Shown here in pieces: positions 42,437 through 50,932 of a DNA stretch of 64,000 nt. Position 1 is the stretch's first letter; every line of letters begins with the position of its first letter. The stretch is taken from positions 62,001-126,000 of the forward strand of contig CALRQP020000009.1 of NCBI GenBank assembly GCA_943370355.1, in the 5' to 3' direction. The notes below the pieces were generated by a model that searched no databases, had not been told where the DNA came from, and was given only the letters and a program-made list of their open reading frames with translations. Position numbers and translations under genes: made by a program. Source of the DNA: JADCGM01 sp943370355 (lineage in GTDB: Bacteria > Pseudomonadota > Alphaproteobacteria > Sphingomonadales > Sphingomonadaceae).

Positions 42437-43524
42437 GCGAGCCTGTCCTCGTCAAACGCCCTGCCGTCGCCACAACCGGACGCAGCCTGCCGCCAGCGCT
42501 GGGCTTCGCAGCGATGACCGCGCTCGGCATCATCATCTTCGCGGGACTCGATTCGCGGCGCGAGGTGCATGCCCAGTCGCTAGACAGCGCCGCCACGGGC
42601 AACGCACAGGGGCTGTCCTCTCCACCGCCGCAGCCGCTCCCCGCCTTGCCGCAGCCGCCCGCGCCACCGCCTGCTCAACAGGCTGTTGCGGTGCCACCGC
42701 CGCAGCCCGCGCCCGTCACCTATACGCCACCCGCCGTGCGTAGCCCTTCGGCGGAGGAAGAAGCGCAGCGCCGCCGCGCGCCGACGTTGATCGTCGATCT
42801 CAGCGACCCGCAGACGCGCCGCGTTCAGCTTGCGCAAGCCGATACGCCCGTCTCGCCAGCCGCCTCGGTCGCCACGCGCGGCGGTCTCAACGATACCGAA
42901 CGCTTCGCAAGCCGTGTGGCAGGCGAGAAGCCAGAAGTTGTCGGCGCAACCTATATGGGTGCGCTCGACCGCATCGTGCCGCAGGGCGCGACGATCGAAG
43001 CCGTCATGGAAACCGCGATCGATTCGGACCTGCCCGGCTATGCCCGCGCGCAGATTTCGCGTGACGTGCTGAGTTTCGACGGCTCGACCGTGCTGATCCC
43101 GCGCGGCAGCAAGGTGATTGGCCAATATAAGTCGGGAGTCGCGCTCGGCGCGTCGCGCGTCTTCGTGATCTGGCAACGGGTGATCCGCCCCGACGGCGTC
43201 TCGGTCATGCTCGCCTCGCCCGCCACCGACGAGCTCGGTCGCGGCGGGCTTGGCGGCAAGGTCGACCGCCATTTCCTGCAGCGCTTCGGCGGCGCGATCC
43301 TGCTGTCGGTCATCGACGGCGGCATCGCGGCGGGCACGGCGGCGCTGACCTCGGGCAACAGCACCGGCGTCTATATCGGCTCGGCAACTCAAGCGACGAG
43401 CGTCGCGACCGATGCGCTGAAGAGCACCGATATCCCGCCGACCGTACGCACCAAACAGGGCGTTGGCGTCCGCATCTTCGTCGCGCGTGATCTCGACTTT
43501 TCAGCGGTAGGACCGGCACGGTGA
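42433..43524 (+). CDS. virB10: VirB10-family T4SS core protein
   Basis: A 363-residue bitopic protein. One N-terminal helix ('GFAAMTALGIIIFAGLD') is followed by a proline-rich periplasmic linker of about 50 residues ('PPPQPLPALPQPPAPPPAQQ' and on). The C-terminal TrbI/VirB10 domain follows ('YMGALDRIVPQGATIEAVMETA', 'RGSKVIGQYKSGVALGASRVFV', 'RHFLQRFGGAILLSVIDGG', 'RIFVARDLDFSAV'). It spans both membranes and senses ATP-driven conformational change. Overlaps virB9 and virB11 by four bases each. Confidence 0.95.
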   Translation: MSEPVLVKRPAVATTGRSLPPALGFAAMTALGIIIFAGLDSRREVHAQSLDSAATGNAQGLSSPPPQPLPALPQPPAPPPAQQAVAVPPPQPAPVTYTPPAVRSPSAEEEAQRRRAPTLIVDLSDPQTRRVQLAQADTPVSPAASVATRGGLNDTERFASRVAGEKPEVVGATYMGALDRIVPQGATIEAVMETAIDSDLPGYARAQISRDVLSFDGSTVLIPRGSKVIGQYKSGVALGASRVFVIWQRVIRPDGVSVMLASPATDELGRGGLGGKVDRHFLQRFGGAILLSVIDGGIAAGTAALTSGNSTGVYIGSATQATSVATDALKSTDIPPTVRTKQGVGVRIFVARDLDFSAVGPAR

Positions 43525-44522
43525 CGGCGCTCGGTACAGAGGCCACCGGCGTCTATCTGCGCTCCTACCTAGCGCCGTTCGCGCCCTTCCTCGAACGCGG
43601 CGACGTGACCGACATTTACGTCAACCGCCCCGGCGAAGTCTGGGTCGAAACGCTGAGCGGCGAGTCGGAACGGATCGAGGCGCCCGCGCTCGACGAGACA
43701 ATGCTGTGGCGGCTGGCGCGGCAGATCGCCAGCCTGACCAGCCAGGGCATCAGCCGCGAGCATCCGCTGCTGTCGGCGACGCTGCCCGATGGCGCACGTG
43801 TGCAGATCTGCGCGCCGCCCGCCACGCGCGGGCCTCTGGCGCTCGCCATCCGCAAACATGTCATAGCTGACCTGAGCCTCGACGATTATGCCGCGACCGG
43901 TGCCTTCGCTGAAACGCGCCGCGCCGATCTCGCCGCGCGCGACGACGGCAACGCGGCGCTGCGCGCGTTGCTCGACAGCGGCGACACCGCCGAATTCCTG
44001 TCGGCGTCCGTGCGCGCGCGCAAGAATATCGTCATCGCCGGCGGCACCTCGACGGGCAAGACCACCTTCCTCAACGCGCTGCTCAAGGAAACGCCGGCGC
44101 AGGAGCGGCTGATCCTCATCGAGGACACGCCGGAAATCCGGCTCGAACATGCCAATTCGGTCGGCCTCGTTGCGGTGCGCGGCGAACTGGGCGAGGCGCG
44201 CGTGACCGCTGAGGATTTGCTGCAGGCGAGCCTCCGAATGCGCCCCGATCGTATCATCATGGGCGAGCTGCGCGGCGCGGAGGCACTCAGTTTCCTCCGT
44301 GCGGTCAACACCGGTCACCCGGGCTCGATCACGACGGTTCATGCCGACAGCCCCAAGGGTGCGCTCGATCAGCTCGCGCTCATGGCGATGCAGGCCGGCA
44401 CGCACTTGGGGCGCGGCGAAATCATCGACTATGCGCGCGGTATCATCGACATTTTCGTCCAGCTCACCCGCCGCGACGGAAAACGCAGCATCAGCGCGAT
44501 CGCGTTCGAGCCGAGAGGCTGA
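43521..44522 (+). CDS. virB11: VirB11-family T4SS ATPase
   Basis: A 333-residue hexameric ATPase. The N-terminal domain includes 'FLERGDVTDIYVNRPGEVWVE'; Walker A is 'VIAGGTSTGKTTFLNALL', the Asp box is 'LILIEDTPEI', Walker B is 'RIIMGELRGAEALSFLRAVNTG', and the His box is 'GSITTVHADSPKGALDQL'. Length is normal. The start is GTG with a four-base overlap on virB10. It works with VirB4 and closes the operon; the next gene converges from 6 bases away. Confidence 0.96.
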   Translation: MTALGTEATGVYLRSYLAPFAPFLERGDVTDIYVNRPGEVWVETLSGESERIEAPALDETMLWRLARQIASLTSQGISREHPLLSATLPDGARVQICAPPATRGPLALAIRKHVIADLSLDDYAATGAFAETRRADLAARDDGNAALRALLDSGDTAEFLSASVRARKNIVIAGGTSTGKTTFLNALLKETPAQERLILIEDTPEIRLEHANSVGLVAVRGELGEARVTAEDLLQASLRMRPDRIIMGELRGAEALSFLRAVNTGHPGSITTVHADSPKGALDQLALMAMQAGTHLGRGEIIDYARGIIDIFVQLTRRDGKRSISAIAFEPRG

Positions 44523-44528
44523 GTCGGA

Positions 44529-46487
44529 TCAATTCGGTCCCGACATGTGTTTCAAACTGTAGATGTCGGTGAACTTGTAAGTCGACTGCGTGCTTGCCGC
44601 TTTCGCCGCTGTGACCTTCGAGATTGCTGTGTCGAGCTCAGCCACCGGTAGCGACAGGTCGCGCGCGAACAGCAGCATGCCCTCCATCTGGGTCGCCGTA
44701 TGGATTCCGGCCGCGTTGAAAGTCGTGCGAGACGGCGTCGCCAGAAACGGCTGTGCGACGAGCCACTGGCCCCAACCCGTGTCGGTGGAGAACGGCGGCG
44801 GGGCCGGTGCCTGGATGCCAAAGCTATTCGCTGCACTGGGCCCGATTGCGAGCGCGGACCCGCGCTGGTCGGGCAGTCCGTCGACGCCCATCGTGCCGCC
44901 GATCGTATTCAGCCGCACTACGAAGCCGCGCGCGTAGACGATCATCCATTGCCGCACCGTTGCATTGCCTGCCTTCGCCCATAGCCACATCGGCACGACG
45001 CCATATTGCGCCGGCATGAAGTTGGAGGTCGACGCAAAGGTCTGCGTGCTGCCATCAGCCATGTCCCAAGGCGCGGGTCCCTGTGCGTTAAACGGCGTCC
45101 CGACAAGATTGTTGACATAGTCAGCAGCGACATTGACGCCGGCACTCGTCGGCGTGGCGACGGCGACGCGCGCCCTAATCGTGTCATAGTCGGCGATGAG
45201 TTCCGTCGCTTGCTGGTTCACTCGCGCCAGCGACCAGAATACCCGGCCATTGAGCGATGTGACTCGTCGTGACACCTCGCGCGACTTCCAAAGCGCACCG
45301 ATCGTGTTGAACATGCCGCGTTCCTGAAGCGTCGTGCCGCGATAGGTCGCGAGGCCGCTGCGGAAGTTTTCGGCGAATGACGCCAGCGCGTAGGCAGCCT
45401 GCCGCTGCACCGCGAGTCCCGCGATCGGGTCCTCGGTCATCAGCCAATGGACGAAGGCGGTGTTCTCCAGATGGGCGACGTCGCGCCCCCATCCGGTCAC
45501 ATCCTGCATACTGTCGATATCGGCGCGCGGCGCGACGCTGAACTGCACCTCGTAAGGGCGGTCGCCGGGAAAGGCGAACTGCGGATCGCCGGTGACATGG
45601 TTGGTCAGCGACCACTGCGCACCCTGCGGCTGGGCAAGGCTGTAATAGGTATATTGCACGATCTGCGGCCAGATTGCGGTGATCCGGCTATCCTCATTGT
45701 GCACGGCAGCATCCACTAGCCGCGCGTCGATATCGTGCACGAACCCGCGCGACGCCGAAAATTCTCCGCCCTGCGCCGAGGTTACGCCGACATAATTGAG
45801 ATTGGAGGTCGGCGCCGTGCTCGAACCCGGGATGGGGCCAAGGCTGGCCGGATCATAAGCCCCACGATTCGAATCTGGCGACAGCAGCGCCGGTGCCGTC
45901 GTCAGCCAGGTCCGCTCGCGTCGATAGGTCGGAATGACATTCGTCGTCACGGCCTCGCGCAGCCAAGCCGGATTGGGCGCGACCGGCTCTTCATTCTGCA
46001 TGACCCGGCACGAGCCTTGCGCGACTGCCAGCGTCCAGTCGCTGACCGCACTGCCGAGCGTTAGCCGCACCGGCACACTGAAGATCGACACGGCGGTGTC
46101 GTCACCCGCCTCCTTGGTGAACAGCCGGCGGCAGATCATCACGCGGACGAAAGTCGTGTTGCCAGTCAGCCGCCACATATATGCGCGCGCGCCAACGCTT
46201 GCGTCGCCGACCGCGCCAAGGTCGGCGATCGTCCAGGTGCCCGACCGCGTCACGATCGAATCGAGCGCCGTCGGCGTCACGGTTGCCCCCGCAATCGTCA
46301 GAACCGGATCGGGCGGCGGAGTAGGGACCGTCGGCGTAGTAGGAGCCGTGGGGGTTGTCGGTGTCGTCGGGGTGGTACCCGTCGATGTCGATCCGCCGCC
46401 ACCGCCGCAACCCGCTAGCAAGAGCGCAGCAGCAAGCGCCGCCACCCAGCGTCCATTGCGACGTGTCCGCCTAACCAGCCCGTTCAT
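44529..46487 (-). CDS. large lipoprotein of unknown function with a Thr/Pro linker
   Basis: A 652-residue predicted lipoprotein. The lipobox 'AAALLLAGCGGGGG' puts Cys at residue 27, followed by a Thr/Pro-repeat linker (about 38-59) that would hold the body away from the membrane. The body has two parts: an N-terminal beta-like region (about 65-185) and an alpha-rich C-terminal region (about 280-650, 'YALASFAENFRSGLATYRG', 'SREVSRRVTSLNGRVFWSLARV'). No catalytic motif or known domain is recognised. It converges on virB11 with a 6-base gap. No sign that it belongs to the T4SS, but location next to it makes that worth testing. Confidence 0.78.
   Translation of the reverse strand: MNGLVRRTRRNGRWVAALAAALLLAGCGGGGGSTSTGTTPTTPTTPTAPTTPTVPTPPPDPVLTIAGATVTPTALDSIVTRSGTWTIADLGAVGDASVGARAYMWRLTGNTTFVRVMICRRLFTKEAGDDTAVSIFSVPVRLTLGSAVSDWTLAVAQGSCRVMQNEEPVAPNPAWLREAVTTNVIPTYRRERTWLTTAPALLSPDSNRGAYDPASLGPIPGSSTAPTSNLNYVGVTSAQGGEFSASRGFVHDIDARLVDAAVHNEDSRITAIWPQIVQYTYYSLAQPQGAQWSLTNHVTGDPQFAFPGDRPYEVQFSVAPRADIDSMQDVTGWGRDVAHLENTAFVHWLMTEDPIAGLAVQRQAAYALASFAENFRSGLATYRGTTLQERGMFNTIGALWKSREVSRRVTSLNGRVFWSLARVNQQATELIADYDTIRARVAVATPTSAGVNVAADYVNNLVGTPFNAQGPAPWDMADGSTQTFASTSNFMPAQYGVVPMWLWAKAGNATVRQWMIVYARGFVVRLNTIGGTMGVDGLPDQRGSALAIGPSAANSFGIQAPAPPPFSTDTGWGQWLVAQPFLATPSRTTFNAAGIHTATQMEGMLLFARDLSLPVAELDTAISKVTAAKAASTQSTYKFTDIYSLKHMSGPN
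46311..46376 (-). repeat. short Thr-Pro tandem repeat coding region
   Basis: Encodes about 22 residues of TTP/TAP/TVP/TPP triplets directly after the lipobox Gly stretch of the large lipoprotein. The triplet-like DNA is likely to vary in copy number between strains. Confidence 0.7.
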
Positions 46488-46578
46488 GAGGCCCCCGCCT
46501 CGCGCCCCCCGCGGGCGCTCCGGGCGTGATTACCAAAGCTCGTGGTCGGGGGCTATGGACTGATCGGATAGTGGGCTT

Positions 46579-48297
46579 TTATCTCGGCGCGCGCGGCTTG
46601 ACCTTGAACGGCTTGGTCGGGTTCGAGCGCGGTTTGAGCGGCGCACCCCGATTCGGCGCACCCCGGTGCGGCATATGTGCCTGTTGCGGCGGCGGGCCGC
46701 CTTCCGCTGCGATGATCTTAACGCTGCCCTCGTCGGTCGCGCCGTCGTCGGCGGTGCGTTTGACCGCGGCGGCGAAGCGGCCGGCGATGGCGCGCGGCAC
46801 CTGGAACATCGTCTCGTCCGGCGCAATGCGAATCGCACCGATCTCATTCTTGGTGATATGCCCGCGCCGGCACAGCAGCGGCAGGATCCAGCGCGGATCG
46901 GCATTCTGACGGCGGCCGATGTTGAGGCGGAACCAGACGACATCTTCAAATCCCGGCCGGTGGCCAGGCGCAACGGGCGCAATCGCTGACGCGTCGATGA
47001 GGTCCTCGGCTTGCGGCAGCTTGGCGCGATAGGCGCGCACCAATGCCCCGGCAATCTCCTCGGGACTTTTGTCGGCCAGCAGCCTTGCACCAAGTTCGCG
47101 GTCGAGATCGTCAAGCTCGACCGGTTCCAGCAGCGTCTCCAGCAGCCGTTCCTGATCCTTGCGGCGGATGTCGGCCGGCGTCGGCGCATTCATCCATTCG
47201 GTCTCGATCCGCGCGCCGCGCAACATATTCTCGACGCGGCGGCGCTGGTGGAATGGCACGATCAGGATCGCCGTGCCCTTCTTGCCCGCGCGCCCCGTCC
47301 GGCCCGACCGGTGCTGCAAGCCTTCGGCATCACGCGGCAGTTCGACATGGATGACCAAAGACAGGCTTGGCAGGTCGATGCCGCGCGCCGCGACGTCGGT
47401 CGCGACGCAAACCCGGGCGCGGCGGTCGCGCAGCGCCTGAAGCGCCTGATTGCGCTCCGACTGGCTGTGCTCGCCTGACAGCGCCACCGCGCCGAAGCCG
47501 CGATCGACAAGGCTCGCATGCAGATGCCGGACATTGTCGCGAGTCGCACAGAACAGCATCGCCGTCTCGGCCTCGTGCAGTCGCAGCAGGTTCACTACGA
47601 CATTCTCGATGTCGGCCGGTGCGACGGTCACCGCCTGATAGCTGATGTCGCCGTGGCCGCGCTCGTCGCCGACCGTCGAAATCCGCAGCGCATCGCGCTG
47701 ATAGCGTTTGGCGAGCGCCACGATCGGGCGCGGCATCGTCGCCGAAAACAGCAAGGTGCGCCGCGTGTCCGGCGTAGAATCGAGAATACCCTCAAGGTCG
47801 TCACGAAAGCCCATGTCGAGCATCTCGTCCGCCTCGTCGAGCACCGCGACCTTCAATGCCGACAGGTCGAGCGCGCCGCGCTCGAGATGGTCGCGCAAGC
47901 GCCCCGGCGTGCCGACGACGATATGCGGCCCCTGCGCCAGGCTGCGCCGCTCTTTCGAGGCGTCCATGCCGCCGACGCAGGTCGCAATGGCGATACCGGC
48001 CTTCGCATAAAGCCACATGAGCTCGCGGCTGACCTGCAGCGCCAGCTCGCGGGTTGGCGCGATGATCAACGCGAGCGGCGACTGCACCGGCAAGCCGTAA
48101 TTGTCGTTGCCAAGCAAATCCGAGGCCATGGCGAGGCCGAATGCAACGGTCTTGCCCGACCCGGTCTGGGCCGAGACGATGAGGTCGCGCCCTTGTGCGC
48201 CCTCGGCAATGACCGAGGATTGGACGGGCGTAAGTTCGGTATAGCCGCGGGCGGTCAGCGTCTCGCTGAGCAAAGGCGGCAGATTTGGGAATGTCAT
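46579..48297 (-). CDS. DEAD-box RNA helicase (CsdA/DeaD-like with DbpA-type domain)
   Basis: A 572-residue ATP-dependent RNA helicase. Q-motif and motif I are visible ('GYTELTPVQSSVI', 'LIVSAQTGSGKTVAFGL'), then Ia 'PTRELALQV', Ib 'TPGRL', II 'VLDEADEMLDMGFRDDL', III 'LFSATMP', V 'ARVCVATDVAARGIDLPSLSLV' and VI 'RSGRTGRAGKKG'. A DbpA/CsdA-type RNA-binding domain lies at about 445-520 ('DVVWFRLNIGRRQNADPRW') and a basic Arg/Pro tail ends the protein. It is thought to assist ribosome assembly and mRNA decay, especially in the cold. A lone leftward gene. Confidence 0.95.
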   Translation of the reverse strand: MTFPNLPPLLSETLTARGYTELTPVQSSVIAEGAQGRDLIVSAQTGSGKTVAFGLAMASDLLGNDNYGLPVQSPLALIIAPTRELALQVSRELMWLYAKAGIAIATCVGGMDASKERRSLAQGPHIVVGTPGRLRDHLERGALDLSALKVAVLDEADEMLDMGFRDDLEGILDSTPDTRRTLLFSATMPRPIVALAKRYQRDALRISTVGDERGHGDISYQAVTVAPADIENVVVNLLRLHEAETAMLFCATRDNVRHLHASLVDRGFGAVALSGEHSQSERNQALQALRDRRARVCVATDVAARGIDLPSLSLVIHVELPRDAEGLQHRSGRTGRAGKKGTAILIVPFHQRRRVENMLRGARIETEWMNAPTPADIRRKDQERLLETLLEPVELDDLDRELGARLLADKSPEEIAGALVRAYRAKLPQAEDLIDASAIAPVAPGHRPGFEDVVWFRLNIGRRQNADPRWILPLLCRRGHITKNEIGAIRIAPDETMFQVPRAIAGRFAAAVKRTADDGATDEGSVKIIAAEGGPPPQQAHMPHRGAPNRGAPLKPRSNPTKPFKVKPRAPR

Positions 48298-48373
48298 CGC
48301 ATCCCCATCGGACCCTGCGGCGCGAAGAGCAAGCCCTGCCTGTGCATAACCGCCATGTCGCGGAACGTCAGGC

Positions 48374-49522
48374 TCAGGTCGCCGCGCCCATCTTCACCAT
48401 CTCGCCGCCGCAGGATTCGTGCAGGATGAAGCCCTCGTTCGGGTCGAAAGGATCGCGCCACGGCGCACGGTTCAGCGTTTCGCAGGTGTCGCGGTACCCG
48501 GCTTCCCAGCGTTTGCGAATGCCGCCGCGGCTGAAATCCACGTCGCGCGAATGGTCCTCATAATCGAGAGTCGGCGCCATCAGCCGCAGCACATGCATGC
48601 GGGTGCGGCAGCCATAGCCGAGCATCTCCGCGACGTCCGGGCGCGCCGCGACATCCTTTGGCAGCAAGGCACCCAGCTCGGCGATGATGTGGCGCGTTTT
48701 GTGCAGCTGGCGCTGCCGCCGGATGTGGTTCGCGGCGCGGCTCGAATATTGCAGATCCTTTTGCCGGTTCATCACCGCCCAGATCGTGTCCGGCTCGGTC
48801 CCGTCGGGATTCCACAGATGCACCGCGAACACGATCGAGTTGCGGCGCGGGTTGTCGTCGAACACCGCCTCGACGGGCGTGTTCGACAGGATGCCGCCGT
48901 CCCAATAGAGCTCACCATCGATTCGCACGGCCGGAAAGGCGGGCGGCAGCGCGCCCGAGGCCATGATATGCCGCAGGTCGAGCTGCATATCGCGGCTGTC
49001 GAAATAGACCATTTCGCTGGTCGTGACCTTGGAGACCCCAACGGTCAGCCGGATGCCGCCCGTATTGACCTGATCCCAATCGACGAGGTCGTTCAGGGTC
49101 TCGCGCAGCGGATCGGTCGAATAGTAGCCGGCATGCTCCGCCCCCATCGGCATGTGCGGCCCGAACGCCGCCAGCGGATTGGGCCGGAAGAAGTGCGGCA
49201 CGCCGCCCGCCATCGCCGCGACGGTCCGGGTGGCTGCGGCGAACCAGGCCGGCATGAAAGTCGCCAGGTCCCCGTCAGTCTCGATGCGCCGCCAGAATTC
49301 GCGCATCGCGGCTAGCCGCTCGCCGGGCTCGTTGCCGGCAATCAGCGCGGCATTGATCGCGCCGATCGAGGTCCCGATGATCCAGTCGGGCGCGATCCCT
49401 GCCTCGTCGAGCGCCTGATAGACGCCGACCTGATAAGCCCCCAGCGCACCGCCGCCCTGCAACACGAGCACTCGCTGTCCGAGCGCGGCGAGTTCGCGGT
49501 CGAGGGACGGCGGACCGGTCAT
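48374..49522 (-). CDS. patatin-like phospholipase with DUF3734-type C-terminus
   Basis: A 382-residue patatin-fold acyl hydrolase. The oxyanion hole is 'LVLQGGGALGAYQVGVYQAL', the catalytic Ser is in 'WIIGTSIGAINAALIAG', and the catalytic Asp is in 'ELYWDGGILSNTPVEAVF'. The C-terminal region ('LQYSSRAANHIRRQRQLHKTRH', 'LMAPTLDYEDHSRDVDFSRG') resembles DUF3734, common in proteobacterial patatins. No signal peptide is seen. It cleaves phospholipids or polyhydroxybutyrate-type esters. ATG 49522 overlaps the ndh-type gene stop (ATGA), so the two are co-translated. Confidence 0.93.
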   Translation of the reverse strand: MTGPPSLDRELAALGQRVLVLQGGGALGAYQVGVYQALDEAGIAPDWIIGTSIGAINAALIAGNEPGERLAAMREFWRRIETDGDLATFMPAWFAAATRTVAAMAGGVPHFFRPNPLAAFGPHMPMGAEHAGYYSTDPLRETLNDLVDWDQVNTGGIRLTVGVSKVTTSEMVYFDSRDMQLDLRHIMASGALPPAFPAVRIDGELYWDGGILSNTPVEAVFDDNPRRNSIVFAVHLWNPDGTEPDTIWAVMNRQKDLQYSSRAANHIRRQRQLHKTRHIIAELGALLPKDVAARPDVAEMLGYGCRTRMHVLRLMAPTLDYEDHSRDVDFSRGGIRKRWEAGYRDTCETLNRAPWRDPFDPNEGFILHESCGGEMVKMGAAT

Positions 49523-50826
49523 GATCGGGCGGCTTCCTCGCGCACTTCGGCCATTGGCCGCATGGCATCGCCGGTGATCAATCGCGCGCCGCGCTCGAAG
49601 GTCAGATAATTCCACAGCCAGCTCGTGGCGACCCCCAAGCGGTTGCGAAATCCGATCAGGAAATAGACATGCGCCACCGACCACACAAACCAGGCGGCAA
49701 AACCGGACAGACTGAAGCCGCCGAACGAGATAACCGCCCGGCTGCGTCCGATCGTGGCGAGATTTGCGAATCGACCGGGATTGAACACGGGTTCGCGCCG
49801 TCTTGCCACCCGCGCGGCGATGACCCGGCCCGCGTGGCGCCCCTGAAGCTTGGCGACCGGCGCGGTGCCGGGCAGCATCCCGCCCCGGCCATCCGGACAC
49901 GCCGAAGTATCGCCGATGACGAACACACCGGGCCAGCCCTCGACTTCCAGCGACTGGGAAACGAGGACACGGCCGGCACGATCGCAGCGCGCCGATAGCC
50001 ACTCCCCGGCGGGCGATGCCATGACGCCTGCTGCCCAGACGATCGTCCGCGCCGCAATTCGCTCCCCGCCGACACATACCCCCTCGGCATCGACTTCGCT
50101 GACAGGCTTACCGACCTGAACCTCGACGCCGAGCTGCATCACGCTGGCCTTGGCTTTGGCCGACAGGCTCTCGGGAAACGCTTTGAGCAGACGCTCTCCC
50201 CGATCGACGAGGATGACTCGCGAGCAATGCGGCGTGATGCTGCGGAAATCTTCCGACACTGCCCGTCGCGCGAGTTCGGCAATCGCCCCGGCCATCTCTA
50301 CCCCCGTCGGCCCGCCCCCGATGACCACAAATGTCAGCAGCGCCTTGCGCGCCTCCACATCCGCTTCTGTTTCGGCATGTTCCATGGCCAGCAACACACG
50401 GTGGCGGACCAGTGTGGCATCTTCGAGACTCTTGATGCCGGGGGCGTAAGGCGCCCAGTCGTCGCGTCCGAAGTAACTGTGCCGCGCACCCGTCGCGATG
50501 ATCAACCAGTTGTACGCAAGCGTCGCGCCGTCCTCCAATTGCACCAATTGGGTCTCGCGATCGATGCCCGTCACGCGACCGAGCACCACCCGGGTGTTTC
50601 GGCGCCCGCGGACGATGGCACGAATTGGCGCCGCAATATCCGCCGGCGACAGCCCGGCGGTCGCGACCTGATAGAGCAGCGGCTGAAAGATATGATGATT
50701 GCGTTGATCGACCACGGTCACATCGACCGGTTCGCCCGCGAGCGCTTCGATGGCGGCCAGACCGCCGAACCCCGCGCCGATGATGACGACCTGCGGGCGC
50801 ATGTTCGATACACTTTGGGCGATCAT
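49519..50826 (-). CDS. ndh: type II NADH dehydrogenase-like FAD oxidoreductase
   Basis: A 435-residue flavoprotein. The FAD-binding Rossmann loop is 'VVIIGAGFGGLAAIEAL', the NADH-binding loop is 'FVVIGGGPTGVEMAGAIAELA', and the later FAD contact is 'GVFVIGDTSACPDGRGGMLPGTAPVAKLQG'. The amphipathic C-terminal part with hydrophobic 'WFVWSVAHVYFLIGFRNRLG' suits membrane attachment as in NDH-2. ATG 50826 is preceded by GGAG at five bases. It transfers electrons from NADH to quinone without pumping protons. Its stop overlaps the patatin start. Confidence 0.92.
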   Translation of the reverse strand: MIAQSVSNMRPQVVIIGAGFGGLAAIEALAGEPVDVTVVDQRNHHIFQPLLYQVATAGLSPADIAAPIRAIVRGRRNTRVVLGRVTGIDRETQLVQLEDGATLAYNWLIIATGARHSYFGRDDWAPYAPGIKSLEDATLVRHRVLLAMEHAETEADVEARKALLTFVVIGGGPTGVEMAGAIAELARRAVSEDFRSITPHCSRVILVDRGERLLKAFPESLSAKAKASVMQLGVEVQVGKPVSEVDAEGVCVGGERIAARTIVWAAGVMASPAGEWLSARCDRAGRVLVSQSLEVEGWPGVFVIGDTSACPDGRGGMLPGTAPVAKLQGRHAGRVIAARVARRREPVFNPGRFANLATIGRSRAVISFGGFSLSGFAAWFVWSVAHVYFLIGFRNRLGVATSWLWNYLTFERGARLITGDAMRPMAEVREEAARS

Positions 50827-50932
50827 GGCGTCTCCGGACTTGGTTCGAACCTCAGCGGCAAGACCATGATCTGGCTGTCGCAGACTCTGCTTGGAGCTTC
50901 GTTTCAAGTGCGCGGAAGGTTACGGACCCGGT

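Noticed and set aside
42640..42720. Tandem-like CCGCCG-rich tract in virB10
   Set aside because: It is explained by the proline-rich periplasmic linker of VirB10 and is not an independent repeat element.
44529..46487. The large lipoprotein as a T4SS effector or missing VirB7
   Set aside because: VirB7 proteins are about 40-60 residues (longer in Xanthomonas), and this protein shows neither a VirB9-binding motif nor a recognised effector domain; it also lies on the opposite strand.
48374..50077. Longer 567-residue reading of the patatin gene
   Set aside because: The extra 185 residues overlap the NDH-2 gene out of frame and lack any domain; ATG 49522 fits the family.
50842..50851. GGTTCGAACC palindrome before ndh
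   Set aside because: A 10-base palindrome with a common TTCGAA core; no second copy or promoter context supports a regulatory role.
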